Shown here: in pieces, positions 13,801-25,252 of the stretch
How the letters are laid out: each line of letters begins with the position of its first letter
Position numbering within the stretch: the stretch's first letter is position 1
DNA from: Rhabdornis inornatus
Taxonomy: Eukaryota; Chordata; Aves; Passeriformes; Rhabdornithidae
Length of the DNA stretch: 64,000 nucleotides
Assembly (NCBI GenBank): GCA_013397075.1
Contig: VWZS01007625.1
Location: forward strand, 265,874 to 329,873
Reading direction: 5' to 3'
Position numbers and translations under genes: made by a program
The notes under the pieces: model-generated
Database searches by the model: none
What the model saw: only the letters and a program-made list of their open reading frames with translations
What the model was told of the DNA's origin: nothing

Positions 13801-14707
13801 CAGAGAGTACCAAAACCTCCCTCTTCACAATCAAAATATTCCTGACTAAACCAAACATGTGAGACTTCTGGTATGAAGCCTTCACTTCTTTAAACATAAT
13901 CAACAAACAAGAAATATTTACCTTTTGGCCTGGAATAGGAGATACAGAGCTGTGCCACAGAGTTATTCACAGCTTTCCCAAGAAATCTTTGCATGTTACC
14001 ATTTTTCGTTTTACTCTTGAACATTTGCATTTTGCTATTTTTTAGCCTGATGCACCTGTGGGTGTGAGGAAGGATGGTTTGAAACATTTGTACTCTGTCT
14101 GTTCGATGTGCAAGAGAAGAGAGGAAGGAATTTTGAGATGTGCAAGTGCTTGTTAAGTGCCACCTTTTTTTCACAGCCACCTTTTTTTCAAAGCAAAATG
14201 TGTTCCCACAGCACACAAAGCCACGGCCTGGCCTTCCTGCTCTTTCTGCCCTGTATCCTCTGCCAGGAGGTGATTTTTCTGGATATGGAAAGCTCCAATA
14301 ATTAACAAATATACACGGCAGCACTACAAGAAAAGTCAGAGGCTGCGACTTTCATTTTGCTTCAGGCTGCAGTAGAAAACTCTGAGTTCAATTTTCAGGC
14401 AGCCTGCCAGTTGGGTTGAGTTTCATGTAGCCAGGTATAAAGGAATAAATGAATAAATGCTCATTGCTCTGCCTGTAAGGATGAGTTACAGGTACATTAA
14501 ATACTTAGGGTTTTGGAGATCTTATTATTTCAGAAAGACCAAGGTGGTCTTAGAGAAGAGTGGTTTCCTGCTGTGGTTTGTGGTGCTGAGTGTCCCTCCT
14601 GCCTGGAGCAGTGCCTGGGAGCAGTGCACACCTTCCCTGGGCCAGCACACTGCTGAGGGGATGGCAAAGGGATTCTGCACTGCAGAGATAACACAGCAGA
14701 GCAGCAC
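10813..14707. other. Unique DNA, no gene recognised
   Basis: No supported gene. A short GC hairpin can be drawn at about 11370-11400 (AGCCCCCT facing AGGGGGTT), probably by chance. 12900-13900 is particularly AT-rich, with an A run at 13380-13389. Open frames of up to 144 codons (13890-14324, minus) have no recognisable domain. Confidence 0.65.
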
Positions 14708-14709
14708 GG

Positions 14710-14727
14710 TCTGTCTGTCTGTCTGTC
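14710..14727. repeat. (CTGT)n microsatellite
   Basis: Four and a half perfect copies of a tetranucleotide CTGT/ACAG unit. It causes the repeated TDRQ or QTDR residues seen in all minus-strand frames here, which is a sign of low-complexity translation rather than coding. Confidence 0.9.
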
Positions 14728-17700
14728 GAGGCTGACACACAGAAACACTGAGTGTTACTCTGGGCGTGCAGAGGGATGATCACAACAAAAGTAACACAGA
14801 AATACAGGGAAAAGGAGCTTGAATGAGAAAAATGGTTGTGATGTTCAGACAGAGATGTGAACCTTGCCTTTTCTCTCACTGATGATATCAGCTCAGTGGG
14901 GCATAACCCAGCGAGCTTTCCTGAAGATCACTGAAATTATTTATTTTATATAATTATATATTGCACTACTACATCTTTGTTATTGCAAAATAATTTAAAA
15001 GGCTTCATGTATAAACCAAAATTCATTCTTCTCCTATGAAACTCACCTATAGAAACATAAAAACGTAAGCCAAACATGCATATACACACACAACATTTCT
15101 AATATTAATTTGATACTCTCTCTATTGTATCAATTACATCCAAGCCATATTCCTGGTGCTCAGGTCAGTCACTGCAGTGCTGTAGCCATATATAACACGT
15201 CACATAAACCCCTGGGGAGAGGTTTTGTTCTGCACCTTTTGGGTCTCTAGAACTCTCTAGCTGAGTATAACTGAGTTCTTGATAATATTCATCATTTTGC
15301 CTGATTTTTATATTCTGTTGTGTTGGCAACTGATTAAATACTGCAGACTTTCATTAGGCCAGTGATGCCTTCTCGACTGCACAGTCATATTCCAAAATTT
15401 GTACTAAGTCTGAGGTCTTACCTTTTTGATATTTTCCAACAGTTTATGACCAGGAACACTCCTAAGAGTTGCATTCTAGTCTGTCAAATGCCTGTGATGT
15501 TTTCCTCTGTTGTATTTTCATTCGGTTACAGACACACTTGGTGACATGCAATGTTTGCCTGGTGTGCAGAAACCATGAATCACTTCAGAAATTCTAGCAC
15601 AGCTCATGTTAAAGAACTGCTCCTTCTGCCAGCACTCAAAGAATCTGCCTCTTGGGCAAGGTCTGCTTGTATCTATAGCTCACGGTGCTCTAAAATCAGA
15701 AAATGTTTTGTGTTGGAAAATAACAGGAAAGCAATTCTTAAAAGTAATACATCAAACTGAGCTATAACTTTAAAATGAAACTGTCAGAAAAGGATCTTCA
15801 AATCTTTGCTCACTGCAATGAAGTGTAATGATCAGTCAGATTTTGCAGTAAACTGATATTATTGTAACATTTTTTGATCTGACACACTTTCACAAGACTC
15901 CGTTCTCCCAGCATAGCCCTCTGACACAGAGCTAATTTGGAGAAGATTTGGGAGTATGATGCAATATCAGCTGCCTTTGCATAACTCATCACTGTTTTCA
16001 TTTGAAATCTCTCGTTAAGACTCATGTTACTGTTTGGAAAGTTACTCAGTTCTTTCATTTTCAAACTTCGAAGCATATTAATATGCTGGGAATAAAAAAG
16101 AAGCTGAAGATCACAGTAGATATTAAATTAGAGTGTTACTCATATCAAATGGAAGAATTCAGGCTAGGGCACTAAATGAAAATTATGAGTTGACAAATAA
16201 ACAGATGATTTTTCTACACATAGAAATAAGAACTTACAATGCCCACATTATTTTCTTGATACTTAATTTGTTCTAATAAAACAGTTCTGAATCCTTTTTT
16301 TCAGTTTTTGGAACTAAAATATTAGTGGTTCATTTAAACATCTTCAGACACCACCTAGAAAATTATTATCATTTCAGTATTTAAAAATATGCATATCAGA
16401 AGAAAGAATTCTGCGATATCAGAGAAAGAACCTGAAAAAAACTCGTTTGGAAAAAGAAAATTAATTTTCAGCATAATGAGTGTTTTCTTTTTTAAAGAAC
16501 TAGTTTTGTTGTTGAATTTGTTCACATACACTATTATATTTATTTTTTTCTAGATAAAGCAAAAGCCATCCACTTGTTTTCCATTAGAGATATTGTACAG
16601 AAAAGTATGAAGTAAATTAAATCACCCCTTTCTGCTCTTTCTCTTGAACTCTATTCAGTAAGTCATTTTAAAATCAATAAAATCCTGAAACTCAACAGAC
16701 GTTTTTCAAAATGGTATTTATAAGCTTAAAATACATTTTCTTACCATATACAGTAGTTGAAATGATTCAGTTGCACTTAAAATATTTCTAAAGCGTCCCA
16801 CAGAATTCCACGTGAAGTATTATTCAGATCTGTCAGCACTATAAATTGACTTCATGAAATACCACTAACTAAAACTGAAAGCACCAGGATTACATTGCAC
16901 TTGTTCTCTTCACATATTTAAAATTTGTTAAATGACAGTGCATCAGAGAAAAAAAAAATTAACTCCCACACGTGCAATTAACAATTTCATTTTGATACCA
17001 GCAGTGGTGACTGCGAAAGCTGAGGCAGCGGGGTTGGTATTCACGGAAATTCAGCAATGTCTGGGGCAGATGTTAAGTTGAAATGGACAGCATTTTAAAT
17101 CTGTTTTGCCACTCAGATGTATGTAATCCACAGAGTTCTGACAAAGCCGGGCCTTGCAGACCTTATAGATTCAGCCCAGAGTTCGACCAGTCAGGTTAAA
17201 TTTCCTGACCCACTTCTTCTACTCTGATTGTGACCATTGCTCAGAAAAAAACAGAGAAAGGAAAAAAAATACACCCACGCACAGGCTTCCAAAAGGATCA
17301 TCAAGGAAGTTATATTTCTTTAGTGCAAATTCTTATCCAACCTGTTAAAAAAGAATTAACAAGAGGAAAAATCTTGAACCAAGTCTCCAAGGTTTGATTT
17401 TATTATTAAAAATTTAAAAGGTGGTCTTGGGAACAAAACCCACCTTCATTAACTGGGCTGAATCTTGTTTGTAGTGAAATTTATTTGAGAGTTTTCTTCT
17501 TTTGCTTTAAGTTGGGCTTTTTTTCCTCATATGTAAGAAAAGCAGTGCTAAAGCATCTCGTGAGTGCTCAGAGCAGAAAGCTGTAGGACACCAGGCAGGA
17601 GAGGGAAGGGTGAGGTGAGCACCAGGACAGATCCATGCTGCCCCACAGCTCCCCCAGGTCCTGATTGCACCACTGAAATTACCCTGTGGAACCTTGTTCT

Positions 17701-17890
17701 GTGGGGTTCTGCAGGGCACTCACCCAGCCCAAACAGAAACCAAAACCTGCTCGGTGTTTTTCTGGCAAACCCCCAGCTAATCTTACTTGAAACTTCCTTA
17801 TTTCTTCACCTGATGGTTTTTAAATTCATGTAACACACGTATGCAATACCTTTGTTTTGAACATCTGCTGCGAGATTAAAATAAGATTTT
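14728..17890. other. AT-rich unique DNA, no gene recognised
   Basis: No coding or RNA gene recognised. Base composition is strongly AT-rich between 14930 and 17000, with many short A and T runs. Nothing here resembles a complete mobile element. Confidence 0.65.
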
Positions 17891-17899
17891 AATTTCTGG

Positions 17900-18180
17900 T
17901 ATGCTCTTGATGTTCAAAAAGTGTAGGATAGAGAGCATTATTAGCTATCTGCTGGTTGACAAGGGGGCAGGATTAGGTTTCTTTAAGGGAATTACACTTT
18001 TGATGACCCCGCTACATATAAAACATGTTAGCTAATGGGGGTGCAGAGGGGGCAGATTTAAGTGTTTGATCAGGAAATCCTGCATGAGCATATTGGATGG
18101 AAATTTGATTAGTAACCTTAGTGACAAGGGGATCAGATCCACTCTCGACACACAATCAGATCTGGCAGTACATGCTTTTT
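17900..18180. promoter_or_regulatory. Candidate conserved non-coding element
   Basis: This block differs in texture from its neighbours: it has no homopolymers, mixed composition and many short binding-site-like words. It contains an odd palindrome GGATCAGATCC (18129-18139), a second ATCAGATC about 24 bases further on, a CTAATGGG homeodomain-like core near 18033 and several TGATCA/TGATGA words. There is no open frame and no repeat similarity that I recognise. Calling it a conserved enhancer is inference from texture only. Confidence 0.25.
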
Positions 18181-18331
18181 TGTCTCTTTGAAGGAAGGGA
18201 ACATTTGTACAGAATCAAGGCAGCGTATTGGATAATTTAAAAAGCTGTTACATATTGAAACCTGGAAAATCACCTTTTTTGTTTTATTTTGGAAATATGC
18301 TTGCAGTTATCCTGGTGTGTTTTTTCTTACC

Positions 18332-18360
18332 AAAAAAAAAAAAAGAAAAAAAAAAGAAAA
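18332..18360. repeat. A-rich tract
   Basis: Two A runs of 10 or more bases separated by a single G, followed by more A-rich sequence. It could be simple expansion. I see no target-site duplication or retrocopy upstream of it, so I do not call a retrotransposed gene. Confidence 0.85.
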
Positions 18361-18759
18361 CCCACCAAAACCAAAAGAAGGAAAGAGTAAGGCTATTCAG
18401 ATTTACTAGAAATATTTCCAGAAAACAGGCTTTTTAAAAAGTATTTGTATTTTACCTCAGTGTTGTAAAGAATGCTGGAAAAGAGCAGAATGAAAAAAAC
18501 ATTATATTTCTCGAATATTTGTGTAACAGCATCATTATGGTCTTACACTGGTTGTATGCATTATATCTGTTGAACAAGCTGATTTAGTTTTGAAAGCCAG
18601 TTTATTTTTTTAGGTGACTAAAGCATGCCGTCGAGTTTTTAACTAACGTGTTAAAAATAAATATTTCTGTGTTTTGATAGCAAAGCCCTTTTCTTTGTGC
18701 TTGGCTTTTGAAAGGAGCTCAGAGTGGCTGCAGGAATCAGGCAGGCTGCCTTTCCCTCA

Positions 18760-18877
18760 GTGAGGAGTGGAAATTGAGGATGAGGATGGATGTGCTGGGT
18801 GAGGAGTGGAAATACAGGATGAGGATGGATGTGCTGGGTGAGGAGTGGAAACTGAGGATGAGGATGAGGATGTGCTG
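18760..18877. repeat. 39-bp minisatellite, three copies
   Basis: Three tandem copies start at 18760, 18799 and 18838, each beginning GTGAGGAGTGGAAA and running through GAGGATGAGGAT to GTGCTG. The period is exactly 39 bases for the first two steps. The third copy carries an extra GAGGAT-type unit. Because 39 is divisible by three, the minus strand reads as a 13-residue repeat (QHIHPHP-FPLLT), but nothing else suggests that it is translated. Copies differ at a few positions in the middle. Confidence 0.9.
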
Positions 18878-19252
18878 ACCACCAGCCAAGCACCTGGACA
18901 TGGGGTTGCTTTAGGAAGGACCAGGGCAAACCCCAGACCTGCTGCTCTGCAGCACCTCGAGCGTGAAGGAACTGGGAGGGGGAAGCAGCTCAGGGGGTGC
19001 CTGAGGGCTCCTCTCTGTGCCTGTGACCCTCTGAGTGTCCCCTGCTGTTCCCTGAGTGTCCCCTGTCCTGTAAGGGACAGCCAGGTCTGGCAGATGAGGG
19101 GCAGGAAATTTGCAGATAATGCCCCACCATAAAGGGGAGAAACCAGAGTTCAAATGCTGCCTCTGCTGCTGATCTCAAACCAGTAATTTCCTATCTCTTT
19201 GCTCCCTATTCTGCTGCCCTGCTCTGTTTTGGATTCCAGGTTGGGAGGGTGG

Positions 19253-19345
19253 GATGAGGGCTTGGAGCATCCCCCACATGTCAGAGCAGCTTTTGGGATA
19301 AGGGGCTTGGAGCATCCCCCACAAATCAGCACAGCCTTTAGCATC
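19253..19345. repeat. 45-bp tandem duplication
   Basis: Two copies of a unit containing CTTGGAGCATCCCCCACA begin this core at 19261 and 19306, giving a 45-base period. The copies also share a CAGC(A)-GCTTTTGGGAT/CCTTTAGCAT tail. It lies only about 380 bases from the 39-bp array. Confidence 0.85.
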
Positions 19346-19866
19346 AGTGGCTGTTGGACTGTGCTGTAGCATCAGGGTGCTACTGCTTTATAAATAAGAT
19401 TTCACAGGAAATCCTGGCATCACAGCAAGGCAGGCTGTTCCTGTGCTTTAAACTGGGTGTAGACTTCAGTTCTCATTTACTTGGGATTTTCATATTTTTA
19501 AGGACAATTGTATGGAAATTCAGGATGTGAAATCAGCCTTTGAGTTCGAAAAGGAAAAGCACGTCAAATTTTCCAGTGTGTTATGGAAAGAAATACTCAG
19601 AATAACCTTTTTATATGAAGTCCACTGCTAGAAGTAATTAAGCAATAACATCTGATGACACAAGGACTGTCATCTGTTTAAACTCAAAGAACTGGAAAAT
19701 TCAAGGAGCCTGGGTATCAGATAACAGGAATGCAGCAACTCCATTCTTGAGGTGGATGGGCCTTAACAATGGAAAAGACTAATTGTCATAAATCTGTGCA
19801 TCCAGGAAAAAATAGACAACTGGCTTGGGAATGGTTGTGAGCAGCCCCAGGCCCCAGACTGGCATT

Positions 19867-19904
19867 GCTCCTGTGATGGAGGTGTGCTCCTGTGATGGAT
19901 GTGG
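19867..19904. repeat. 19-bp tandem duplication
   Basis: GCTCCTGTGATGGA occurs at 19867 and again at 19886. This is a small local duplication with two copies. Confidence 0.8.
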
Positions 19905-20517
19905 GCTCTTCTGCCCACATAAATTACAGGAGAGTCAGGCCCTGTTATCTGAACCCAGGCTGAAGAATTTGTAACTTCTTTTCTAAAAGGTCTTAAATGA
20001 GTATTAGCCTTTCCAGTGAGCTTGATGACATTATTTATTTTATACAACAGTCCCATGAGAACAGCCAATAGTTTCATTGTAATTAATTAATCTAACAATT
20101 CAAAAATAATACACCCAGCAGTTTCAGGCTCCTGCCATTAAGATACAGTAAATGTTTAAGCTTGGCTCTTTTCATTTTACTACTTGATGTCAAAATACTT
20201 AAAATTGTTTTCTCCTTATGGCTAATATTAATTTTTTTCTTTTTAATTCCACAGTCCTAATTGCAGAGAGTTATAAAGGAATGACAAAATATAGTGGAAA
20301 AAAGGGTTCTGATCGGATTATAAAAGCTAACAACTAACCAGCAAAGTGGAACTTTTTTTTAACACCATCCAATGATGTCACCAGTTTGAGGTTTCTCTGG
20401 GACTTTATTAAAATGTTTGTGACAGAGCCAATGTAAACCATCCTAAATCTAACACAGAGCTGAAAGGCTTGATTTTAGGGAATGCAAAGATATGGATCAT
20501 TGGGTCTGTCGAAGCGG

Positions 20518-20555
20518 CATCTTGAGCCAATTATTGGTGTCATCTTGAGCCAATT
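20518..20555. repeat. 23-bp duplication with inverted CCAAT boxes
   Basis: CATCTTGAGCCAATT occurs at 20518-20532 and 20541-20555. The first copy runs into an odd perfect palindrome CCAAT-T-ATTGG (20527-20537), which places two inverted CCAAT boxes (NF-Y-type core) back to back. A further CAATCC follows. A G-quadruplex motif begins 13 bases downstream. Confidence 0.7.
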
Positions 20556-20567
20556 TAATCAATCCAA

Positions 20568-20597
20568 GGGGGACTCCAAGGGGGTGGGGGTGCAGGG
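20568..20597 (+). other. G-quadruplex motif
   Basis: Four G runs of 5, 5, 5 and 3 bases are separated by loops of 7, 1 and 4 bases. This satisfies the standard G3+ loop 1-7 pattern on the plus strand. It is isolated in AT-rich DNA and lies next to the CCAAT duplication. Whether it folds is not known from sequence. Confidence 0.75.
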
Positions 20598-20599
20598 TT

Positions 20600-23394
20600 G
20601 CAAGTGTTGGTCAAACATTCTGGCAGAAAGGGATTTGTTGTAACAGCAACCAACCTCTGGTGTGTTGATTTATTTCCTCCAGCTCTGGCTTTGTGCACAC
20701 TGTAAATAACTGATCAATCAGCTGAGCTGCTCTCAGGGCTTTAATTGCTGGCTGAATGTGTGGAAGATGTGGTTGTGTGTACACATATGTGAGCTTGAAT
20801 TTATTTAAGGCACTTCCAAAGAGGAGGTAATTTAGCGTAAAAGAACCTGAAGTCTCATACAGTGTTACTTTCAAAATAGCAAAAGTGTACAAATATATTT
20901 CTAACGAGTAACATCTACTGACATTATCTAAGCCTGATCATGCACACAAGTAAGCTTGAGAGTTATAATTCCTATGATAGAAACTACTCACACAGTGAAA
21001 AAGCCACTCAGTGGAGGAAAGGTAACTTGCAACACAACTGCTAGCAACAGAGAGCTGAAGTGAGAAATGCTCTTAAACTTAATAATGTGCTCCTGTTTTA
21101 TCCTGTCAGACCCACAGCAACAGTACTGAGTCAGAAAATCTCAGTGAAAAAACGTTTAATTTAAATTCTACTCAGAGCATCTTTTAAAGATTTTTTTTTT
21201 GTTTCCTTTTTTTGTTTTAATATAATGGTACGGTTAAGAAAGATTTTTATGAGTTAGAATGCCACCAACTCTCCCCCATTCAGTAAAACAAAATGAATTC
21301 TCCTCATCACTGGGACTTCTCACCTCAATGAGCATTTGCAAGTCAGGGTAGCACACATATTCTCTTGGGTGTAACCACACATGCAGCTGTAATTTATATT
21401 GTATCTGAGCTTGAATATAATTGAAATCTTGGGTCAAAAATGCTTCCTAGCAGTTCTGCAATTTTCACCTCTCATTTTAAAGGTAGAGAGACAGTTCATC
21501 TCTCTACAATAAGAACTGAGAGAATGAAATCTAAATTGATATAGGTAACAGTAAGGACAAACAGTAGACACAGCAGACAAATCCTTGCATACTGGGATAA
21601 AAATACATTCCTTACATAGGATAAAAGTAGTATGTGTATTTTAAGTATGTCTCAAAAGATTATCTGTCTATCAAACTAGATTAGTGAGAAGGGGATATTT
21701 GTTTTGAACAAGATGTCTTGGAAAACCCATTTCTGTGTTTTGGAACTGTTAACAGTGCAGCAAGTTGTGTCACACTGCAGCACAGCCACGACTGAATGCA
21801 GTGAGGTGGAATGTGAGATGAGCTGACAAAATAAAAGCTAACTTTTAAAGAAGTACAGGCTCAGCTTTACCACTGCATCTGTGCTGTCCAAACCAATGGC
21901 CATCTGCTTTAACATTTCCCAGAAAACCAGAAAAGAGCACTCAGCTGAGTGTCCAAACCCAGGCTCTGCTTCCTTGCTGCTGAATGCACGTGTGAAAATA
22001 GCAGTGAGCACATGGCAGGATGTCTGTGGTGTGTCCATCAGCTCTGCAGCTCTGCTCAGTGCCTGCTCCTCTCCAGAATAAAGAGTGGAGATGTTCAGGT
22101 GGACAGGCAGGGAAGGGCCACTCTGTGCTCTGTGCTCTGGGGCTGCTTCAGCCCCTCTCTGCAGCAGGACCTGCCTCTGACAGCAGTGCAGGGAAAAGGG
22201 GGGACAGCAGAGCAGTAACTTAGGCAAAAGCACAGGGAATAGCAAGTTAAATAGTTCAGTCATTTGAGACTGAGACTTTCAAACGTCTTGGTTTGTTTGA
22301 CAGAGAATTAGTTCTGTATTTCACCAGCAGAAAAATGTTGATTATAAATTTAAGGTGCAAGGTATGTCAGTTTACAAGAATCACATAGAAATTCCTACTC
22401 CTCAATGCATTCACAGCTCAAAAATATTATTAGTATTTAATTTGCCAGTAAAAGAACATCTTTCTTATATTTATAAATAGTATTATACTTTTTATCACTC
22501 CTACCCAGTGTACCTTTTCATCTCAGAGTGACATATTTGTGATGGTTCAACTTCAGCTATAATCTGCAGGCTCTAGGTCTGTAATTTATTATTTGCTCTA
22601 AAAGATCAGGTCCAGAGTTTAGACGTCCCTAGCTGAAAGTTCATACCAGTCAGAACAGAAAATTATTCTCTATGCCTAGGTTGAAGTACATTACTTCTTT
22701 ATTGAATTAATTATGATAAGGATCATAACTTTAAACTAGGGGTGAGGTGCTGGCTTTCTACTAAGATTGCTTGAAGCAATTTTCATCTGAACATTTTTGT
22801 AGAGTTATTGAGTCTGGCAGGTCTGAACTTTATGAGAGAGTAACTTTCTCCCCAACTTAAAAGAGGTTGGACATTTATCCAGGCAAAGGTTTACCATATC
22901 CCATGTCTGCAGCCAGAAAAATTTGCACTGCATACTGAACAAATAACTACAGGACCAAATTAAACACATCTTATGAGCTTTTAAAATAAAAGCAATGCTG
23001 GTCCTTTCCCTGAGGGATCGATCAGGGCACAGAATTAACATGACAGATTTACTTCTTTTTTGTTTGTTTGAAGTAGAAGTCTAAAATGACTTTTGGTCAA
23101 GGAGGAATTAGTCTACTATATATGTATACATGAGTCTACTGAACCATGCATATTCACTGACAAATTTTTTATCTCTATCAGATTGGAAAAAGTTGGGCTT
23201 CAAAAGCAGGTAAAGATGTTAATCCTACAATGGCTGCTCCTCTCTGATTGGATTAAAAGGCCCAGGAACAACGGAAGGAAATTACAGATCTTTGGAACTT
23301 AAAAAGCAGCTAAGAAAGAAAAAAAAACACTCAGTTTGAGAAAAGCAGGTTCCAATAACTCTTCTGTTGTCTTGAGCCACACAGCGTTTGTGCA
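20600..23394. other. Unique DNA, no gene recognised
   Basis: No gene recognised. T-rich runs lie at 21190-21218. The stretch 21838-22263 is open on the minus strand (141 codons) and in three plus-strand frames at once over its GC-rich part, which is typical of GC-rich non-coding DNA rather than of an exon. Confidence 0.6.
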
Positions 23395-23490
23395 AGACTA
23401 TAAACAAGAGATCCTCTGGGAAATCTGTGGTTTAAGTGACTTGCCTAGAATTACTTAAGAATTCTGTGGCTCAGATTGGATTAGGAATGA
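23395..23490 (-). repeat. MIR-like SINE relic, minus orientation
   Basis: TTTAAGTGACTTGCCTAGAA (23431-23450), followed by a degraded 'GGCTCAGATTGGATTAGGAAT', parallels the MIR core read on its reverse strand: 'GGTTAAGTGACTTGCCCAAG', then 'GGCAGAGCTGGGATTCGAAC'. Upstream similarity to the tail (ATCCTCTGGGAAATCTG) is weak. The element would be old and degraded. Compared with remembered consensus only. Confidence 0.5.
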
Positions 23491-24853
23491 TTTATTTGGG
23501 TGAGAGGTGGTTATTTTTTCATCCATTTTGTGTTTTATTAGCTATGTTACATCTGCTTTTTCAGAGTAAGAGAGGCAAGAGGCTCCCATCTAACAACCTC
23601 AGTTATGTAACTGCTTAAAACAGTGAACACTTAATTAATCTAACATTTTAAAACTGCAGAGCTCTTTCTATTACTCAAAGACTAAAACTCAACTGAACTT
23701 TTCTTTGATGTTATTTTATAATAGAAAAGATTCATCTTTAAAATCTTCAGAATTTTCAAATTTTTTTGTCCCTCTTTTATGCCACTGAATCCAATAGCAG
23801 GAATAATGTCCAAGATACTTTCTTCTTTCATCTTTATTTTTCTGCTTTTCCCAGTTTCTATCCTGAGAAGTTGGAGTAGCTGAGACAGCAATCTGTAGCA
23901 AAACCCCTCTACATTTTCTAAAGTTTCTAGCTATGGAGAGACGAGGCCTTGTCAGCCTTTTTAGCATTACTTTCTTATACATTTTTGTTTTAATTCTGTA
24001 ATTTGTTAGTTCTACATCCACTTTGACATTAAAAATTATAATAGAACAATCTTGAGAGCTGGGGCACTGAAGTAGCAAATACAGTTACCATTTTAACTTA
24101 CAAACATCATTAGAAGCTTTGTCCTGCCATGGGAGCAGAGAGAAAGGAGCATGTGCTTATTTACTAAAGAGAGATAGAGGAAGTCTGGACTGGAACTCAA
24201 TGGATTGGTATTTATAGTCATCTAAAACCATCCTTAAAATGTTTTTGTCTCATTGAAATGCTGCAGTTAGAGGCACAGCTTCCCTCGTCTTCCATGGGAC
24301 ACTGAGTCTTTACATCCCAGGATCCATGTAAGTCAGTTTTAGTGTTCATAACCTTTTTTTACCTTGCCAAGTCAGTAAATCTCTCAGTTCTGCTGCATTT
24401 CTCATTATTCTACTGTTGCACTTTGCAGCTGTGGCACTGCAGGAGCTGCCCTCCCCAGGGCAGGAAGCTGATCCCATCCCACGGCCAAGGAACTGAGCAT
24501 ACCCAGTGCCTGCTGTGCTCCTTAGGGGAGAAGGAAAGAGGAAAAGAACATTCCTGCCATCCTCTTCAGGGGGCTCTTTCTGCCAGTTCTTTAAATCCCT
24601 GCATCTCATGGAGAACTCAGAGCTCTGCTGGAGTTTCAGAGACAACTGCCTACCGAGAAAGGAAATAATGACCAAAAGAGAGGAATTTTACCAATCTGAT
24701 AAGGTCCCTTCTTAAACTGGGCATGCAGGTTTGGTCATTCCACCTCAAAAATATGTAGGAGATTGAGAAAAGATGTGAAATACTGCAACAATGATAACCA
24801 AAGGCATAGGACATGTATCTTCAAGAGACCTAAACAGAAGAGGATTCTCTCTT
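23491..24853. other. Unique DNA, no gene recognised
   Basis: No gene or element end recognised. Open frames of 108-120 codons on both strands (24342-24675 and 23716-24078) are mutually antisense or featureless. Confidence 0.6.
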
Positions 24854-24955
24854 GAAAGATGTAGCCGTGGAATGGGGTGTTAACCCCTTAGGTGCAGCAG
24901 AAATAAGATGCAGAGCTACATGGTCATCTCTCATGACAGGAAAGAGAGAGACAGG

Positions 24956-24961
24956 TTTATT
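24956..24961 (-). terminator. LTR polyadenylation signal AATAAA
   Basis: AATAAA on the minus strand lies 12 bases downstream of the TATA box inside the LTR. It is the expected signal for 3' end processing of the former provirus. Confidence 0.65.
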
Positions 24962-24973
24962 CAGAAACACACT

Positions 24974-25022
24974 GGTTTTTATAACATGACTCGCAACTCC
25001 AAGAGCAGAAAAAGATGATTGG
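24974..25022 (-). promoter_or_regulatory. LTR promoter: CCAAT and TATA boxes
   Basis: On the minus strand, CCAAT (25018-25022) is followed about 35 bases on by TTATAAAAACC (24974-24984). Spacing and order match a retroviral U3 promoter. Transcription would run leftward, out of the solo LTR into 24.8 kb. Confidence 0.65.
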
Positions 25023-25252
25023 TTCAGAGAGAAGACACCTCGTTCCCAGGGCCTGGTCACACACACAGCAGGTGTTCTATCTTGTTATTAATTCCTCTCT
25101 ACTTTGACCAAGTTATCATTCTGGGAGAGATTTTCCCTGGCCTTCAGCTGGCCCAGCTTATCAGGCTGGGAACAGAGCTGAGAAGCTCCGGCCTGGAAGA
25201 TTTTTCAGGCTGTAATTTCTTACTTTCTCAGTATGTGTATTCCACAGAAAGA

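Larger units (their letters stand above)
24860..25246 (-). mobile_element. Solo LTR of an endogenous retrovirus (387 bp)
   Basis: On the plus strand the element runs from TGTAGCC to TTCCACA, so it has canonical TG...CA ends with a short inverted TGT/ACA. It is flanked by a perfect 6-bp target-site duplication GAAAGA (24854-24859 and 25247-25252). Read on the minus strand it shows promoter order: a CCAAT box (25018-25022), a TATA box TTATAAAAACC (24974-24984), then AATAAA (24956-24961). AATAAA lies just before the expected start of R, a layout also known from alpharetroviruses. A 6-bp duplication is typical of class II/ERVK-like integrases. No internal gag, pol or env sequence flanks it, so recombination between two LTRs has probably removed the provirus. 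It has few CpG left and is of moderate age. The family cannot be named from sequence alone. Confidence 0.88.

Noticed and set aside
14430..14470. TATAAA followed by AATAAATGAATAAAT
   Set aside because: Looks LTR-like, but no inverted ends or target-site duplication could be placed.
17150..17190. GAGTTCGACC as a tRNA B box
   Set aside because: No A box at the right distance and no cloverleaf can be drawn.
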